In this document: positions 25,764-34,971 of the stretch, one piece after another
Layout of the letters: each line of letters starts with the position of its first letter
Numbering within the stretch: position 1 is the first letter of the stretch
Assembly (NCBI RefSeq): GCF_900109045.1
Contig: NZ_FNYL01000007.1
Location: 62,001-126,000, forward strand
Source: Dyadobacter sp. SG02
GTDB taxonomy: Bacteria > Bacteroidota > Bacteroidia > Cytophagales > Spirosomataceae
Reading direction: 5' to 3'
DNA: 64,000 nucleotides
The notes under the pieces: model-generated
The model's input: only the letters and a program-made list of their open reading frames with translations
The model's database searches: none
Told to the model about the DNA's origin: nothing
Program-made: the position numbers and the translations under genes

Positions 25764-26489
25764 TCACAAATAAATCTTCACCATCTCGCGCCAATACCTC
25801 GGCCGGTGTGCCTCGTCATCCCAGATATAAAATTGATGCGGCACATCGAGCTGATTCAAAGAATCGCTCAAATGGCGGTTATTGTCCAGAAAAGTATCTT
25901 CGCGCCCGATCACAAGCGTAATGTCCATTTTCCTTAGCTGTTGCAGCAAGCAGGGGTCAGAAATACGCGGTACGAATTGGTTGGGCATATTGAAATAGAT
26001 ATTCTCGTCAAAATACCCGTCGAACAAATCGGCGAAATAGGGTAGCGGCTGCGTGAGATCGTAGCGAGCGCTCATGCCCACTACTTTGGTAAAAAGGGCA
26101 GGGTGTTTGAATGCAATATTCACCGCATGGTATCCCCCGAGACTGCACCCGGCCGCTATCAGTTCCCGCTGCTTGTTCTGAATGCGTATGAAAGGCACCA
26201 CTTCATTCAGAATGTACTTTTCGTACTGGATATGGCGTGCAATGCGCGAGGGCGGGGGAGCATCCGAATAAAAGCTTTCGCTATCGATGCTGTCGACGCA
26301 GTAAACCTGGATGTGGCCCGCTTCGATCTTGTGTTTCATCGCATCGATGACACGCCAGTTTTCAAAGTCGTAAAAATGCGCCGACCGGGTCGGGAAAAAT
26401 ATCACGGGAGTGCCCTCGCGGCCGAATACGAGTATCTCCATATAACGGTCCAAAGTTGGACTAAACCATTTGTGATACGCCCTTTCCAT
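25764..26489 (-). CDS. Cytoplasmic esterase-like alpha/beta hydrolase
   Basis: 241 aa, no signal peptide. MERAYHKWFSPTLDRYMEILVFG followed by TPVIFFPT, the nucleophile Ser in AAGCSLGGYHAV, Asp in GREDTFLDN and His in DDEAHRPRYW fit the putative-esterase family (COG4947-like, PF00756 clan). Substrate unknown. It lies 15 bp after the SGNH hydrolase gene on the same strand, so the two hydrolases form an operon. Confidence 0.82.
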   Translation of the reverse strand: MERAYHKWFSPTLDRYMEILVFGREGTPVIFFPTRSAHFYDFENWRVIDAMKHKIEAGHIQVYCVDSIDSESFYSDAPPPSRIARHIQYEKYILNEVVPFIRIQNKQRELIAAGCSLGGYHAVNIAFKHPALFTKVVGMSARYDLTQPLPYFADLFDGYFDENIYFNMPNQFVPRISDPCLLQQLRKMDITLVIGREDTFLDNNRHLSDSLNQLDVPHQFYIWDDEAHRPRYWREMVKIYL

Positions 26490-26504
26490 GACAAAGCGGT
26501 TTGT

Positions 26505-27122
26505 TTAAGAAGTTTTTTGAAGTGCCCCGATAACGGCGTAAATGTTTTCACTGATCACCTTCTTCCATATGGCATAGCCATCTGCACTCATATGCAGCCC
26601 GTCCGCTTCGAAAAGTGATTTGCGGGGATAACCCTGGTAATTCACCATGAGCGGGAAAATATCGATATAGTGCTGATTGGGGTCCTTGGCAATTTCCTCG
26701 CGAATGAGCTCATTGGCCGTGCGGATCGAACCGATGATCTCGAACCGCTGCAAGCTCGGTTTGATCGATACAAAAAAGCATGGAATGTTCCCGTAACGTC
26801 CGCGGACCAATGCGATGAGCTGGCGGTAGAACAGCAGCACTTCCGTAGGGTGGCGCCCGTCGCCCAGGTCGTTGTCGCCGGCGTAAATAACGATGCGCGT
26901 CGGGGCATTCACGGTAGCCATGATACGTTCGAAGAACCAGACGCAGGCTGCCAGCGTTGAGCCGCCGAAACCGAGGTTAATGGGCTTCAATTCCGCAAAA
27001 TCCTGGTACATGCCGCTCCAAAGTGTGAAACTCGAACTTCCGTAGAAGATCGTATCGGGTTCATAGTTTAACGTGGATCGTTCTTTTGCGACTCTTTGTA
27101 CTTCCTCTTCGTACCAGACCAT
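26505..27122 (-). CDS. SGNH/GDSL-family hydrolase
   Basis: 205 aa, no signal peptide. The SGNH blocks are visible: block I Ser region DTIFYGSSSFTLW, block II Gly in LGFGGS, block III Asn in IYAGDNDLGDGR, and block V Asp-x-x-His in FEADGLHMSADGY. Family members de-acylate sugars, lipids or lysophospholipids. First gene of a two-hydrolase operon that includes the esterase downstream. Confidence 0.88.
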   Translation of the reverse strand: MVWYEEEVQRVAKERSTLNYEPDTIFYGSSSFTLWSGMYQDFAELKPINLGFGGSTLAACVWFFERIMATVNAPTRIVIYAGDNDLGDGRHPTEVLLFYRQLIALVRGRYGNIPCFFVSIKPSLQRFEIIGSIRTANELIREEIAKDPNQHYIDIFPLMVNYQGYPRKSLFEADGLHMSADGYAIWKKVISENIYAVIGALQKTS

Positions 27123-27345
27123 ATTTTACTGATTTTCGGTATCCCGCTGATTTTGGGTGATTATTCGTAAAAATAAGTATGCCACATTAACATACAGTTA
27201 AATAATAGTCATCGGAATGAGAATTATCACAAAATCAGGCAAATAGTTGCCGGCGGACTACGAGAAATGTAATTTTTTATAAATCGGTTACAACCATCAA
27301 CCGGCGTTCCGTTTCTCTGCTTTATATTCAAAACTACTATTGGCA

Positions 27346-27768
27346 ATGAAAAAGACGATTTTACTCGCATTAATCTGTATCGCAGCCATTTCCTGTGACA
27401 AAAAGGAGAACGGAGCACCGCAGCCTGACTTGAATCCGACCAGTTTGTCGTACCAAAAGGCTACCACTGTCCGCACTTCCGGAACCGATTTGAAAGTGGA
27501 ACTCAAAGAAGTGAACGACAGCCGCTGCCCAATCAACGCCAATTGCGTATCGATGGGAAGCGCGAAGTTGGTATTCTCGGTATCCGACGCCTCGAATCAG
27601 CTTAATGTGAATTTCGAATTCAAGGGTGATTCCAAAAACGAGCAGGTGTTCAAGCTGGGTGGAACGGAGTATGTACTGACCGTATCGGAGGTACTTCCTT
27701 ACCCGGAACTCCCAAAATCACCCAAGCTGGAAGATTACAAGATCGCAGTGTCCATCGAAAAAAAGTAA
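27346..27768 (+). CDS. Small lipoprotein of unknown function
   Basis: 140 aa from ATG 27346 (an in-frame TTG lies two codons upstream). The signal MKKTILLALICIAAISCDKKENG ends in a lipobox with Cys17. The mature domain is strand-rich with two Cys in SRCPINANCVSMGSAKL, a pattern seen in uncharacterised Bacteroidota lipoproteins. No reaction can be proposed. Single-gene unit between an upstream divergent promoter region and a very strong terminator. Confidence 0.78.
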   Translation: MKKTILLALICIAAISCDKKENGAPQPDLNPTSLSYQKATTVRTSGTDLKVELKEVNDSRCPINANCVSMGSAKLVFSVSDASNQLNVNFEFKGDSKNEQVFKLGGTEYVLTVSEVLPYPELPKSPKLEDYKIAVSIEKK

Positions 27769-27796
27769 TAGATTCAGATTTGGTGTGAAGTGCAGC

Positions 27797-27835
27797 AAAA
27801 GGAGCCAGGATTGTCCTGGCTCCTTTTCTCATTTT
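27797..27835 (+). terminator. Very strong intrinsic terminator
   Basis: AAAAGGAGCCAGGA (27797-27810) and TCCTGGCTCCTTTT (27814-27827) give a perfect 14-bp stem with a TTG loop, followed by CTCATTTTT. Confidence 0.9.
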
Positions 27836-27904
27836 TGGCCTTTCCGGTGCGCCCAACGCATTTTGTTCGTAACTTGAACATTCCAAAAACCCATTAACCA
27901 GCCA

Positions 27905-28837
27905 ATGAAGCATATTTTTACAAGACGGGAGGCTCTGGCCGGACTCGCTGCCGCCGGTGCCGGACTGGCATTAAGCCCGTTTTCTTCCTCCGCAAACAAC
28001 GATGTCAAAATGATACTGGAAAGAAAAATTCCGTCCACAGGCGAGCGCCTGCCCGTGGTGGGCCTGGGTTCGTGGCAACAGTTCGATGTGGGTGCCGGTG
28101 CTGCCGAGCGTACGCCGTTGAAGGACGTTTTGAAAAAAATGCAGGAAATGGGGGGCAAGCTCATCGACGCCTCGCCCATGTACGGGCGCGCGGAGCAGGT
28201 GATCGGCGACCTCACCACCGATCTGAAACTGAACGACCGTTTTTTCTTTGCCACGAAAGTCTGGACAACCGGGAAGCAGGAGGGAATCGACCAGATGAAT
28301 GCCTCTTTGCAAAAAATGAAGCGGAAAAAGATCGACCTGATGCAGGTGCACAACTTGCAGGATTGGGAAACGCACCTCAAAACGCTCAAAGACTGGAAAG
28401 CAGCTGGAACAATCCGCTACATGGGCATTACCCATTACACCGATGCTTCCCATGCGCGCCTGGAACAGATCGTGAAATCGGAAGATATTGATTTTGTACA
28501 ATTCAATTACTCGATCCGTTCGCGCAATGCGGAGAAAAGCCTGCTGAAAGCGGCAAAAGATAAAGGTGTAGCAGTCATTATTAACGAGCCTTTCGAGCAG
28601 GGCGCGTTGTTTCGGGCGGTGAAAGGCAAGGAACTACCCGGCTGGGCCGGAGATTACGACATCAAAAGTTGGGCGCAGTTTTTCCTGAAATACATTATCA
28701 GCAACGACGCCGTGACCTGTGTCATACCAGGCACTTCTGATGTGAAGCACCTGGTCGACAATCTCGGCGCCGGTGAAGGCCGCCTGCCCGATGAAACAGG
28801 CCGCAAAAAGATGCGCGAATGGATCGCAGGAATTTGA
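27905..28837 (+). CDS. Exported aldo/keto reductase
   Basis: 310 aa. MKHIFTRREALAGLAAAGAGLAL is a twin-arginine export signal. The catalytic tetrad of the family is intact: D88 (LIDASP), Y93 (MYG), K118 (FATKVW) and H149 (LMQVHNL), with the barrel and a C-terminal NADPH-binding phrase (VTCVIPGTSDVKHL). Tat export of an NADPH enzyme implies that it is folded with cofactor before transport. Its stop directly abuts the stop of the convergent PQQ dehydrogenase. Confidence 0.9.
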   Translation: MKHIFTRREALAGLAAAGAGLALSPFSSSANNDVKMILERKIPSTGERLPVVGLGSWQQFDVGAGAAERTPLKDVLKKMQEMGGKLIDASPMYGRAEQVIGDLTTDLKLNDRFFFATKVWTTGKQEGIDQMNASLQKMKRKKIDLMQVHNLQDWETHLKTLKDWKAAGTIRYMGITHYTDASHARLEQIVKSEDIDFVQFNYSIRSRNAEKSLLKAAKDKGVAVIINEPFEQGALFRAVKGKELPGWAGDYDIKSWAQFFLKYIISNDAVTCVIPGTSDVKHLVDNLGAGEGRLPDETGRKKMREWIAGI

Positions 28838-30967
28838 TTATTCCAATGCGAATGCGACATATTGGTTGCCCTTCCTGGTCCCCAGCTTGGTACCGCCGCA
28901 GGCAATTACCACATATTGTTTTCCATTGACTTCATACGTAGCGGGCGTAGCAAACCCGGCAGCCGGCAATTGCGTTTCCCACAGCAATTTGCCGGTTTTT
29001 TTATCAAATGCCCTGAATTTTCCGTCCTTGGTCGCAGCAATGAAAAGCAACCCGCTGGCGGTTACTACCGGGCCACCGTAGTTTTCGGTACCCGTTGTGG
29101 GAACACCTTTCGCTTTTAATGATTCCACTTCCCCGAATGGTATTTTCCAAAGGAACTTGCCGGTATTCAGATCGATCGCATTGAGCGTGCCCCAGGGTGG
29201 TGAAATGGCCGGGAGACCGTTGGCGTCGAGGAATTTATTGTAGCCTGTGCTTTGGTAAGGCAGGTAAACTTTCTTCGATGCCGGCGTCTCAGAAACCGCC
29301 TCCACTTTTTCATCACCAAACAGGAATGATACGAGCGACTGCTTTTCGGCGGCTGTGAGCATGGTGAAACCCGGCATCATACCTTTTCCGGTCGTGAGCA
29401 GCTGGTTCACGAATGCTTTGTCGCGGCGCGTACCGATATCCACGAGCGACGGGTAGCCGCTTTTTGCATTACCTTTCCGCTGCGCGCCGTGGCAGGTTAC
29501 GCAGTAGGTCGTATAAACTTTTTCACCGGGGCTGAGATTAGAAAGCTCGCTCGCTTTCGGCGTGTCCTTCATGGTCAGTATCCATGCCATTTCATTACTA
29601 TTCACATACAAAATGCCTTCGTTCGGATCGGCTGCCGCACCTCCCCATTCCGCACCGCCGTCGAAGCCAGGGAGGATCACTGTGCCTTCCTTACTCGGTG
29701 CTGCGAAAAGTGCTTTTTTATAGCCTTTGAATTTGATTTTCAACGAATCACGGTCGGGTGCGTGAATGCTGATGTCGTTCTCGGTTAAGGTGTAGGCTTG
29801 CCGCGCATAAGGTGCGGGTTTGCTGGGTACCGGCTGGGTAGGCCATGGATATTCGCCGGGTAATGCACCTTTGGGTGCGGCGACTTCCTTGATCGGAAAC
29901 AGCGGTTTGCCCGTTACCCGGTCGAAAATGAATACGTAACCCTGCTTGCTGACCTGCGCCACCGCGTCGATTTTGCGTCGTTTGCCGTCGGTGCCGGTTT
30001 GGGTGACGGTGATGAGGTTAGGCGGCGCGGGCAGGTCGCGGTCCCAGAGGTCGTGGTGCATGGTCTGGTAATGCCAGAGTCGCTTGCCGGTGCGGGCGTC
30101 GAGTGCGAGGAGGCAGTTCGAGAACAAGTTAGCTCCCTTGCGTTTGCCTCCGTAAAAATCATAACCCGCCGAGCCGGTCGGGACGTAGAGAATGCCGCGC
30201 TTACGGTCGATGGCTGTTCCTGCCCAGTTGTTGGCGGCACCAGTGAAAGTGTTTTTGTACGCGTCGGGTGGGAATGTTTCATAGCCGAATTCTCCCGGGT
30301 AGGGAATGGTATGGAAGGTCCACACGAGCTTACCCGTGCGCACATTGAATGCCCTGAGATCTCCCGGGGCAGCGTCCGAATCCTCCGAAAGCCTTAATGG
30401 CATGATGATCAGGTCTTCGAAGATGGTGCCCGGCGTGTTGGAAACCATGTATTTGTTTTTCGCGGCTTCGGGAAGACCGGTGTGCAGGTCGATGCGGCCG
30501 TTTTCGCCAAAGCTTTCGATGACCTTCCCCGTGCGCGCGTCAAGTGCGTACAGGTAGGAGCCCATCGCGTGCATAATGCGCTTGTCTTCGCCGTCTTCCC
30601 AATAGGTAAGGCCACGACTGGTATTCGAGCCGTTTTTGGATTTATCACCAAATATCCAAAGCTGCTTGCCGGTCGCCGCGTCGAGCGCGAATGCCTGTAC
30701 TGTGGCTGTGACGCCATAGAGCACGCCGTTCACCACGATCGGGTTCACCTGCGTTTGTCCCGAATCGGGCATCGACCAGGTCCAGGCCACTTTCAGGTTT
30801 TTGACATTCTCCTTATTAATCTGCGTCAACGGCGAGTAGTGGTTGCGGTCCGGGCCGCCGAGGTATTCCCGCCATTCGCGTTGGTCGTCGTTTTGGTTCG
30901 AAACGGTTTGTGCGCCAGCCAGCAACAATGCAAGGCCGCCGATACACCACGATAAGGGTTTTAACAT
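28838..30967 (-). CDS. PQQ-dependent dehydrogenase with inserted cytochrome c domain
   Basis: 709 aa. A signal-like N-terminus (MLKPLSWCIGGLALLLAGAQ) precedes an eight-bladed quinoprotein propeller: REYLGGPDRNHYSPLTQIN, LKVAWTWSMPDSG, ALDAATGKQLWIFG, RGLTYWEDGED, IDRKRGILYVPTGSAGYDFYGG, HDLWDRDLPAPPNL, GGAEWGGAAADP. A cytochrome c heme site C489-V-T-C-H493 lies in an insert between blades, and propeller blades resume after it (NAIDLNTGKFLWKIP, RAFDKKTGKLLWETQ). This is the membrane glucose dehydrogenase-like type that oxidises sugars or alcohols in the periplasm. No PQQ biosynthesis genes are visible here. Confidence 0.92.
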   Translation of the reverse strand: MLKPLSWCIGGLALLLAGAQTVSNQNDDQREWREYLGGPDRNHYSPLTQINKENVKNLKVAWTWSMPDSGQTQVNPIVVNGVLYGVTATVQAFALDAATGKQLWIFGDKSKNGSNTSRGLTYWEDGEDKRIMHAMGSYLYALDARTGKVIESFGENGRIDLHTGLPEAAKNKYMVSNTPGTIFEDLIIMPLRLSEDSDAAPGDLRAFNVRTGKLVWTFHTIPYPGEFGYETFPPDAYKNTFTGAANNWAGTAIDRKRGILYVPTGSAGYDFYGGKRKGANLFSNCLLALDARTGKRLWHYQTMHHDLWDRDLPAPPNLITVTQTGTDGKRRKIDAVAQVSKQGYVFIFDRVTGKPLFPIKEVAAPKGALPGEYPWPTQPVPSKPAPYARQAYTLTENDISIHAPDRDSLKIKFKGYKKALFAAPSKEGTVILPGFDGGAEWGGAAADPNEGILYVNSNEMAWILTMKDTPKASELSNLSPGEKVYTTYCVTCHGAQRKGNAKSGYPSLVDIGTRRDKAFVNQLLTTGKGMMPGFTMLTAAEKQSLVSFLFGDEKVEAVSETPASKKVYLPYQSTGYNKFLDANGLPAISPPWGTLNAIDLNTGKFLWKIPFGEVESLKAKGVPTTGTENYGGPVVTASGLLFIAATKDGKFRAFDKKTGKLLWETQLPAAGFATPATYEVNGKQYVVIACGGTKLGTRKGNQYVAFALE

Positions 30968-30997
30968 AAAGACTTTAAATCAGATTAAAAAAGGAGG

Positions 30998-32953
30998 TTA
31001 TTCAAAACGGGCATTCACGGTTTTGCCCGGCCAACTGTCGGTACGGAATGCGCTGGCAGGAAAGCCGTCGGCATTGTACAGGTTGGCATCCACCGGCGCG
31101 TCCGACCAGGCGTAGCGCACCGATGCCGGTTTGCTCACTTTCGGGTGTGAAACTACGACTTTGTTACCTTGTATTTCCGCTTTGGCATAATAGAAAACCT
31201 TGTCGTCGCCCGCGATTTCGAAGCCTTTCAGATAACCAAACCGGTCTTTCACAAGCAGCCCGTTTTCCGCATTTTTGAATGAAATGATGGCTTTGGAATC
31301 GTCTACCTGCATTTGGTCGTAAAGCGGGGAGGCGTAGGGGATAGTCTGGCCGTAGTCGAGTTTCAATGCATTGGTAGCCAGGCGATGTGCCACATCCTGC
31401 TTGTTGGTCGGGTGAATGTCGAGAGGGTTACCCACGTCCGTGGTAACGGCCATACCGGTTTTGGGAAGGCTCAATGTCATATTTTGCGCTTCGCGGAGCT
31501 CGGCCCAGCTGGCGCCCTTGTTACTGTCGTTATCGGAGCCGAAACTCGATAGCTGGACCCAGTAAAACGAAAATTCGTCGTTCCAAAGTTTACGCCAATC
31601 GTTGATCATGAGCGGGAACGACTGCCGGTACTGGTAAGCGCGGCCTGCATTGCTTTCGCCCTGGTACCACAGCGCGCCACGAATGCCGAACGGGAGCAGC
31701 GGAACGATCATCGCATTGTAAATAGAAGTGCCTACATTGTTCATCAGGTGCGCGTACTCGTGCTTCTCTGCAAATGCGGGCATGAGGTGCCAATCTTTGG
31801 CCAGGTTCGTTTTGCGGCTCCCGTCTTCTACATAAAGGTCATTGGCAGAGCCCATTAGTCCTGGCCCAAACCATGCGGCACTCACCATGTTTCCGGTTTT
31901 CAAAATGAGGATATTCTTGCCGTCCTTCCAGGTATTGGCTGGAAGCTGGATTTTGCGCGGGCCTTTTGCGGCACCTTCATACACCGGTTTGCCATTGATA
32001 TATACTTCCACAGGCCCGTCGTTCTCGGCGAGCGAAAGGGTAGTCTGCTTTGCTGCCCAATCGGAAGCTATCTCTACCTCTTTGGCCATATAACCCTTGC
32101 CACGGAAGCCCATAAGCCCTTTCCAGTCCCATTGCCCTACGGCATCGGCGGTTTTTTGCCAGCTTGTGAGATCCACATCCGGCGAAAGGTATTTCTTTTC
32201 GTCTTCCCAGGTCGGGTCGTAGGATGCATTCTTGAAGAGCTGTTTTTTAAGCTTCTTGTCCATGATCGCGTCTGCTTCTTCCCAGGTTTTGGGCAGATTT
32301 TGGGCATAGGAACGCAATTCGTCATTGCCCAGCATCGCTTCTTTGCTGATCCATCCCTCTATTTGCGAGCCGCCCCACGACGAATGCAGGATCCCGATCG
32401 GTACATTCAGTTTTTGATAGATTTCTCGGGCAAAAAAGAAGCCTACGGCCGAAAAACCGCCAACTGATTTTGCATTGGCAATTTCCCAGTTACCGGCTTT
32501 CAGGTCCTGCTCCGGTTGGAGCGTCACCACATGGTCGACGCGGAAATGACGGATTTGCGGGAATTCGGCGTTTTTACGCTCTTCTTCATAATTTTTAGCG
32601 GCCGATACGGGCCATTCCATATTCGATTGCCCGGAACAAAGCCATACTTCGCCGATCAGGACATCGTTGACGGTCGCATTACCCGATTTGGCGCTTACCT
32701 GCAACGAATGTGGCCCGCCCGCTTCCAATGCTTTGAAATTCACCTGCCACTTTCCGGCGGGATCGGCTTTCACATCCATCGTTTGTCCCGCCAAAGTCAC
32801 TTTCACCTTTTCCCCCGGTTTGGCCCATCCCCACACGGGAATCGGCTTTTGGCGTTGCAGCACGACGTGGTCGGAGAACAGCCGGGCAAACTTGACTTGC
32901 GCAAACGAAGGCGTTGCGCAGGCGAGCAGGAGCAGGAGGAATACGCGTTTCAT
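30998..32953 (-). CDS. Secreted sialate O-acetylesterase-like protein
   Basis: 651 aa. Signal MKRVFLLLLLACATPSFAQ. Two SASA-type catalytic blocks: WLCSGQSNMEWP with nucleophile S110, and GIRGALWYQGESNAGRAYQY; DIHPTNKQDVAHRLA supplies the likely Asp/His. A jelly-roll insert between them (WDWKGLMGFRGKGYMAKEVEI... PVYEGAAKGPRKIQLPANTW) is typical for this family. Members remove acetyl groups from sialic acid or xylan. It lies 30 bp upstream of the PQQ dehydrogenase on the same strand. Confidence 0.9.
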   Translation of the reverse strand: MKRVFLLLLLACATPSFAQVKFARLFSDHVVLQRQKPIPVWGWAKPGEKVKVTLAGQTMDVKADPAGKWQVNFKALEAGGPHSLQVSAKSGNATVNDVLIGEVWLCSGQSNMEWPVSAAKNYEEERKNAEFPQIRHFRVDHVVTLQPEQDLKAGNWEIANAKSVGGFSAVGFFFAREIYQKLNVPIGILHSSWGGSQIEGWISKEAMLGNDELRSYAQNLPKTWEEADAIMDKKLKKQLFKNASYDPTWEDEKKYLSPDVDLTSWQKTADAVGQWDWKGLMGFRGKGYMAKEVEIASDWAAKQTTLSLAENDGPVEVYINGKPVYEGAAKGPRKIQLPANTWKDGKNILILKTGNMVSAAWFGPGLMGSANDLYVEDGSRKTNLAKDWHLMPAFAEKHEYAHLMNNVGTSIYNAMIVPLLPFGIRGALWYQGESNAGRAYQYRQSFPLMINDWRKLWNDEFSFYWVQLSSFGSDNDSNKGASWAELREAQNMTLSLPKTGMAVTTDVGNPLDIHPTNKQDVAHRLATNALKLDYGQTIPYASPLYDQMQVDDSKAIISFKNAENGLLVKDRFGYLKGFEIAGDDKVFYYAKAEIQGNKVVVSHPKVSKPASVRYAWSDAPVDANLYNADGFPASAFRTDSWPGKTVNARFE

Positions 32954-33052
32954 GGAAAGGCAAAGTTAATTTTGGTTACCTATAAATGCCGGAAGTGGTG
33001 ATATTCTACTGGAATAATAAGCCGGCGACGCCCTTATTACTGATTTTGGCCT

Positions 33053-33060
33053 TATTTTTG
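33053..33060 (+). promoter_or_regulatory. Candidate -7 element for the glycosyltransferase gene
   Basis: TATTTTTG matches TAnnTTTG and lies 20 bp before the ATG at 33081; no convincing -33 element is seen. Confidence 0.4.
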
Positions 33061-33080
33061 GCCGCAATCAAGTACAAGCC

Positions 33081-33995
33081 ATGATCTCCATCATTATTTG
33101 CTCGGCTGATCAGACCGAGTTATCCAAAGTTTCTGAAAATATCCGCAGTACCGTTGGCATTCCTCACGAAATAATCGCCATTGACAACCGCGAAGCACAT
33201 CGCGGGATTTGCGACGTTTACAACGAAGGAGCACAAAGGGCCAGGTTCGACCTCGTATGTTTCATGCACGAGGACATCGAAATCCGGACTGAAAATTGGG
33301 GCGGCGTCGTCGCGCAAATCTTTGAGCAGGACCCGGGTATCGGCATTGTAGGTGTGGCCGGAGGTGGTTATAAGTCACTGGCGCCCGAGGGCTGGTACCA
33401 GCTGGAATTTCATTCCGAAGAAAGATCCTACCAGAATGTACTTCAAGGCTATAAGTTTAATGAGAAGGAGGAAATCCATGCCTATCATAACCCACGCAAT
33501 GAGCGGCTTAGCCGGGTGGTTTGCGTGGATGGCCTCTGGTTTTGCACGCGCCGGGATATCGCCCTCCGGTTTCCCTTCGATAGCGAAGTACTAAGGGCCT
33601 TTCACGGGTACGATCTCGATTTCTGCCTGAATGTATTTCCCCATTACAAGATCATGGTAACCTACGACGTGCTGATGAAGCACGCCTCGGAGGGGAATTT
33701 CAATAAGCAGTGGCTGGACCAGATCCTGAAACTGCACAAAAAATGGAGCTACGCATTGCCGCTGACAACCTCCGTGATGCGCGGAAACGAAATGTACGAC
33801 ATCGAAAAAAGGTCATTCAAAAAGCTCATCGAGCAAATGATGCGCTGGAAATACAGCTATTGGCAAATCCAGGCGATGCTCTGGCACGCCGCCAAAACGA
33901 AGCAAATGTCCAATAAAGTGGTTTTCAAGGCTTTTCGTTACCTTTTGAAGCTTCATCTACATATTCTTCCGTTTCCGGACGAGCAAAGAACCTAG
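33081..33995 (+). CDS. Family 2-like glycosyltransferase
   Basis: 304 aa. MISIIICSADQTELSKVSENI opens a GT-A fold of the PF13712 type; the metal-binding acidic motif appears as FMHEDIEI, and VVCVDGLWFCTRRDIA and HGYDLDFCLN fit the acceptor side. Such proteins add sugars to surface glycans. The last 71 bp overlap the 3' end of the convergent glycosyltransferase gene on the other strand, which is unusual. Confidence 0.85.
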   Translation: MISIIICSADQTELSKVSENIRSTVGIPHEIIAIDNREAHRGICDVYNEGAQRARFDLVCFMHEDIEIRTENWGGVVAQIFEQDPGIGIVGVAGGGYKSLAPEGWYQLEFHSEERSYQNVLQGYKFNEKEEIHAYHNPRNERLSRVVCVDGLWFCTRRDIALRFPFDSEVLRAFHGYDLDFCLNVFPHYKIMVTYDVLMKHASEGNFNKQWLDQILKLHKKWSYALPLTTSVMRGNEMYDIEKRSFKKLIEQMMRWKYSYWQIQAMLWHAAKTKQMSNKVVFKAFRYLLKLHLHILPFPDEQRT

Positions 33996-34971
33996 CCCAG
34001 AGCAGTTTGGCGCGCAAACCCCAGATTTGCCGGTATACGAAGCTCAGCTTGCTGGATTTTTTATAAACCGGAATGTAGTATAGCAGCTCATAGTTGTCGC
34101 GGATGATACCCGCGTATTCAAACGAAAAGAACGATTCGAGCCGCTCTTCAAACAGCGAACGGAGGCGGTCGAGAAATGATTGGTCCCGGTTTTTATCGAA
34201 CATAGCACATTGCTGTACCCATTTCAGGTCCTTTTTCAGCTTCTTAATGTCCCTGTTTTCGTGGTAATTTTTCCGGATCTTCTTCCGCTTGTTGAGAATG
34301 TCCGTCGAAGCCGTCGTATGCTGGCGATACCTCACCAGGGTTTCGGGGATTACTTCAATGCTTCCGAGGTTGGCAGCCACGTAGGCAATCCAGTGATCGT
34401 GGAAATGGTCGGGATTGAATGGCAGGAAGTCGTCGCGCAGGTCACGTTTGAAAAGAATGCTATGCCCCGATACGCAATTGAAATACAGAAAAACCTTTGG
34501 ATCATTGCCGCGGTAGAGGTGGATAATGTCCGACATCTTACGTTTCCAGGTCATCTGCCGGCCCTGCTCGTCCATGAATGCGGAATCGTGGTAAATCAGC
34601 AGGTTATCGCCGATACCGGCCACTTGCTTACTGATTTTTTCCAGGTCCCAGATATCGTCCTGGTCGCATAACGCAATGTATTCGCCCTCGCAGAGGCTAA
34701 TCGCCTTTTCGAAATTCTTTACGTACCCCAGGTTTACCTCGTTTTCAAAAATCCTGAAAATCGGGTATTGCTCCGCGTAGGTGCGCAGGAGCTCGCGCGA
34801 GCGATCCTTGCTACCGTCGTCCAAAACGACGATCTCGATGTTCGGGTATGTCTGGTTTACAAGCGAATCGAGCTGTTCACCGAGGTATTTCTCGCCGTTG
34901 TAAACACACAATGCAATCGAAACGAGCGGGTAGGATGTATGATGAATATCAGATTCGGGTTGGTTGTTCAC
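33925..34971 (-). CDS. Family 2 glycosyltransferase (operon gene 3)
   Basis: 348 aa, starting at GTG 34971. SIALCVYNGEKYLGEQLDSLVNQTYPNIEIVVLDDGSKDRSREL is a classical GT2 start with DDGS binding nucleotide sugar, and YIALCDQDDIWDLEK carries the DxD-like motif. The start codon overlaps the stop of the upstream glycosyltransferase as GTGA. It is a close homologue of that neighbour (same SIALC.YNG, CDQDDIW, YHDS, FLYFNCVSGHSILFK, RYRQH phrases), so the two look like an old tandem duplication. Confidence 0.93.
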   Translation of the reverse strand: MNNQPESDIHHTSYPLVSIALCVYNGEKYLGEQLDSLVNQTYPNIEIVVLDDGSKDRSRELLRTYAEQYPIFRIFENEVNLGYVKNFEKAISLCEGEYIALCDQDDIWDLEKISKQVAGIGDNLLIYHDSAFMDEQGRQMTWKRKMSDIIHLYRGNDPKVFLYFNCVSGHSILFKRDLRDDFLPFNPDHFHDHWIAYVAANLGSIEVIPETLVRYRQHTTASTDILNKRKKIRKNYHENRDIKKLKKDLKWVQQCAMFDKNRDQSFLDRLRSLFEERLESFFSFEYAGIIRDNYELLYYIPVYKKSSKLSFVYRQIWGLRAKLLWARFFARPETEEYVDEASKGNEKP

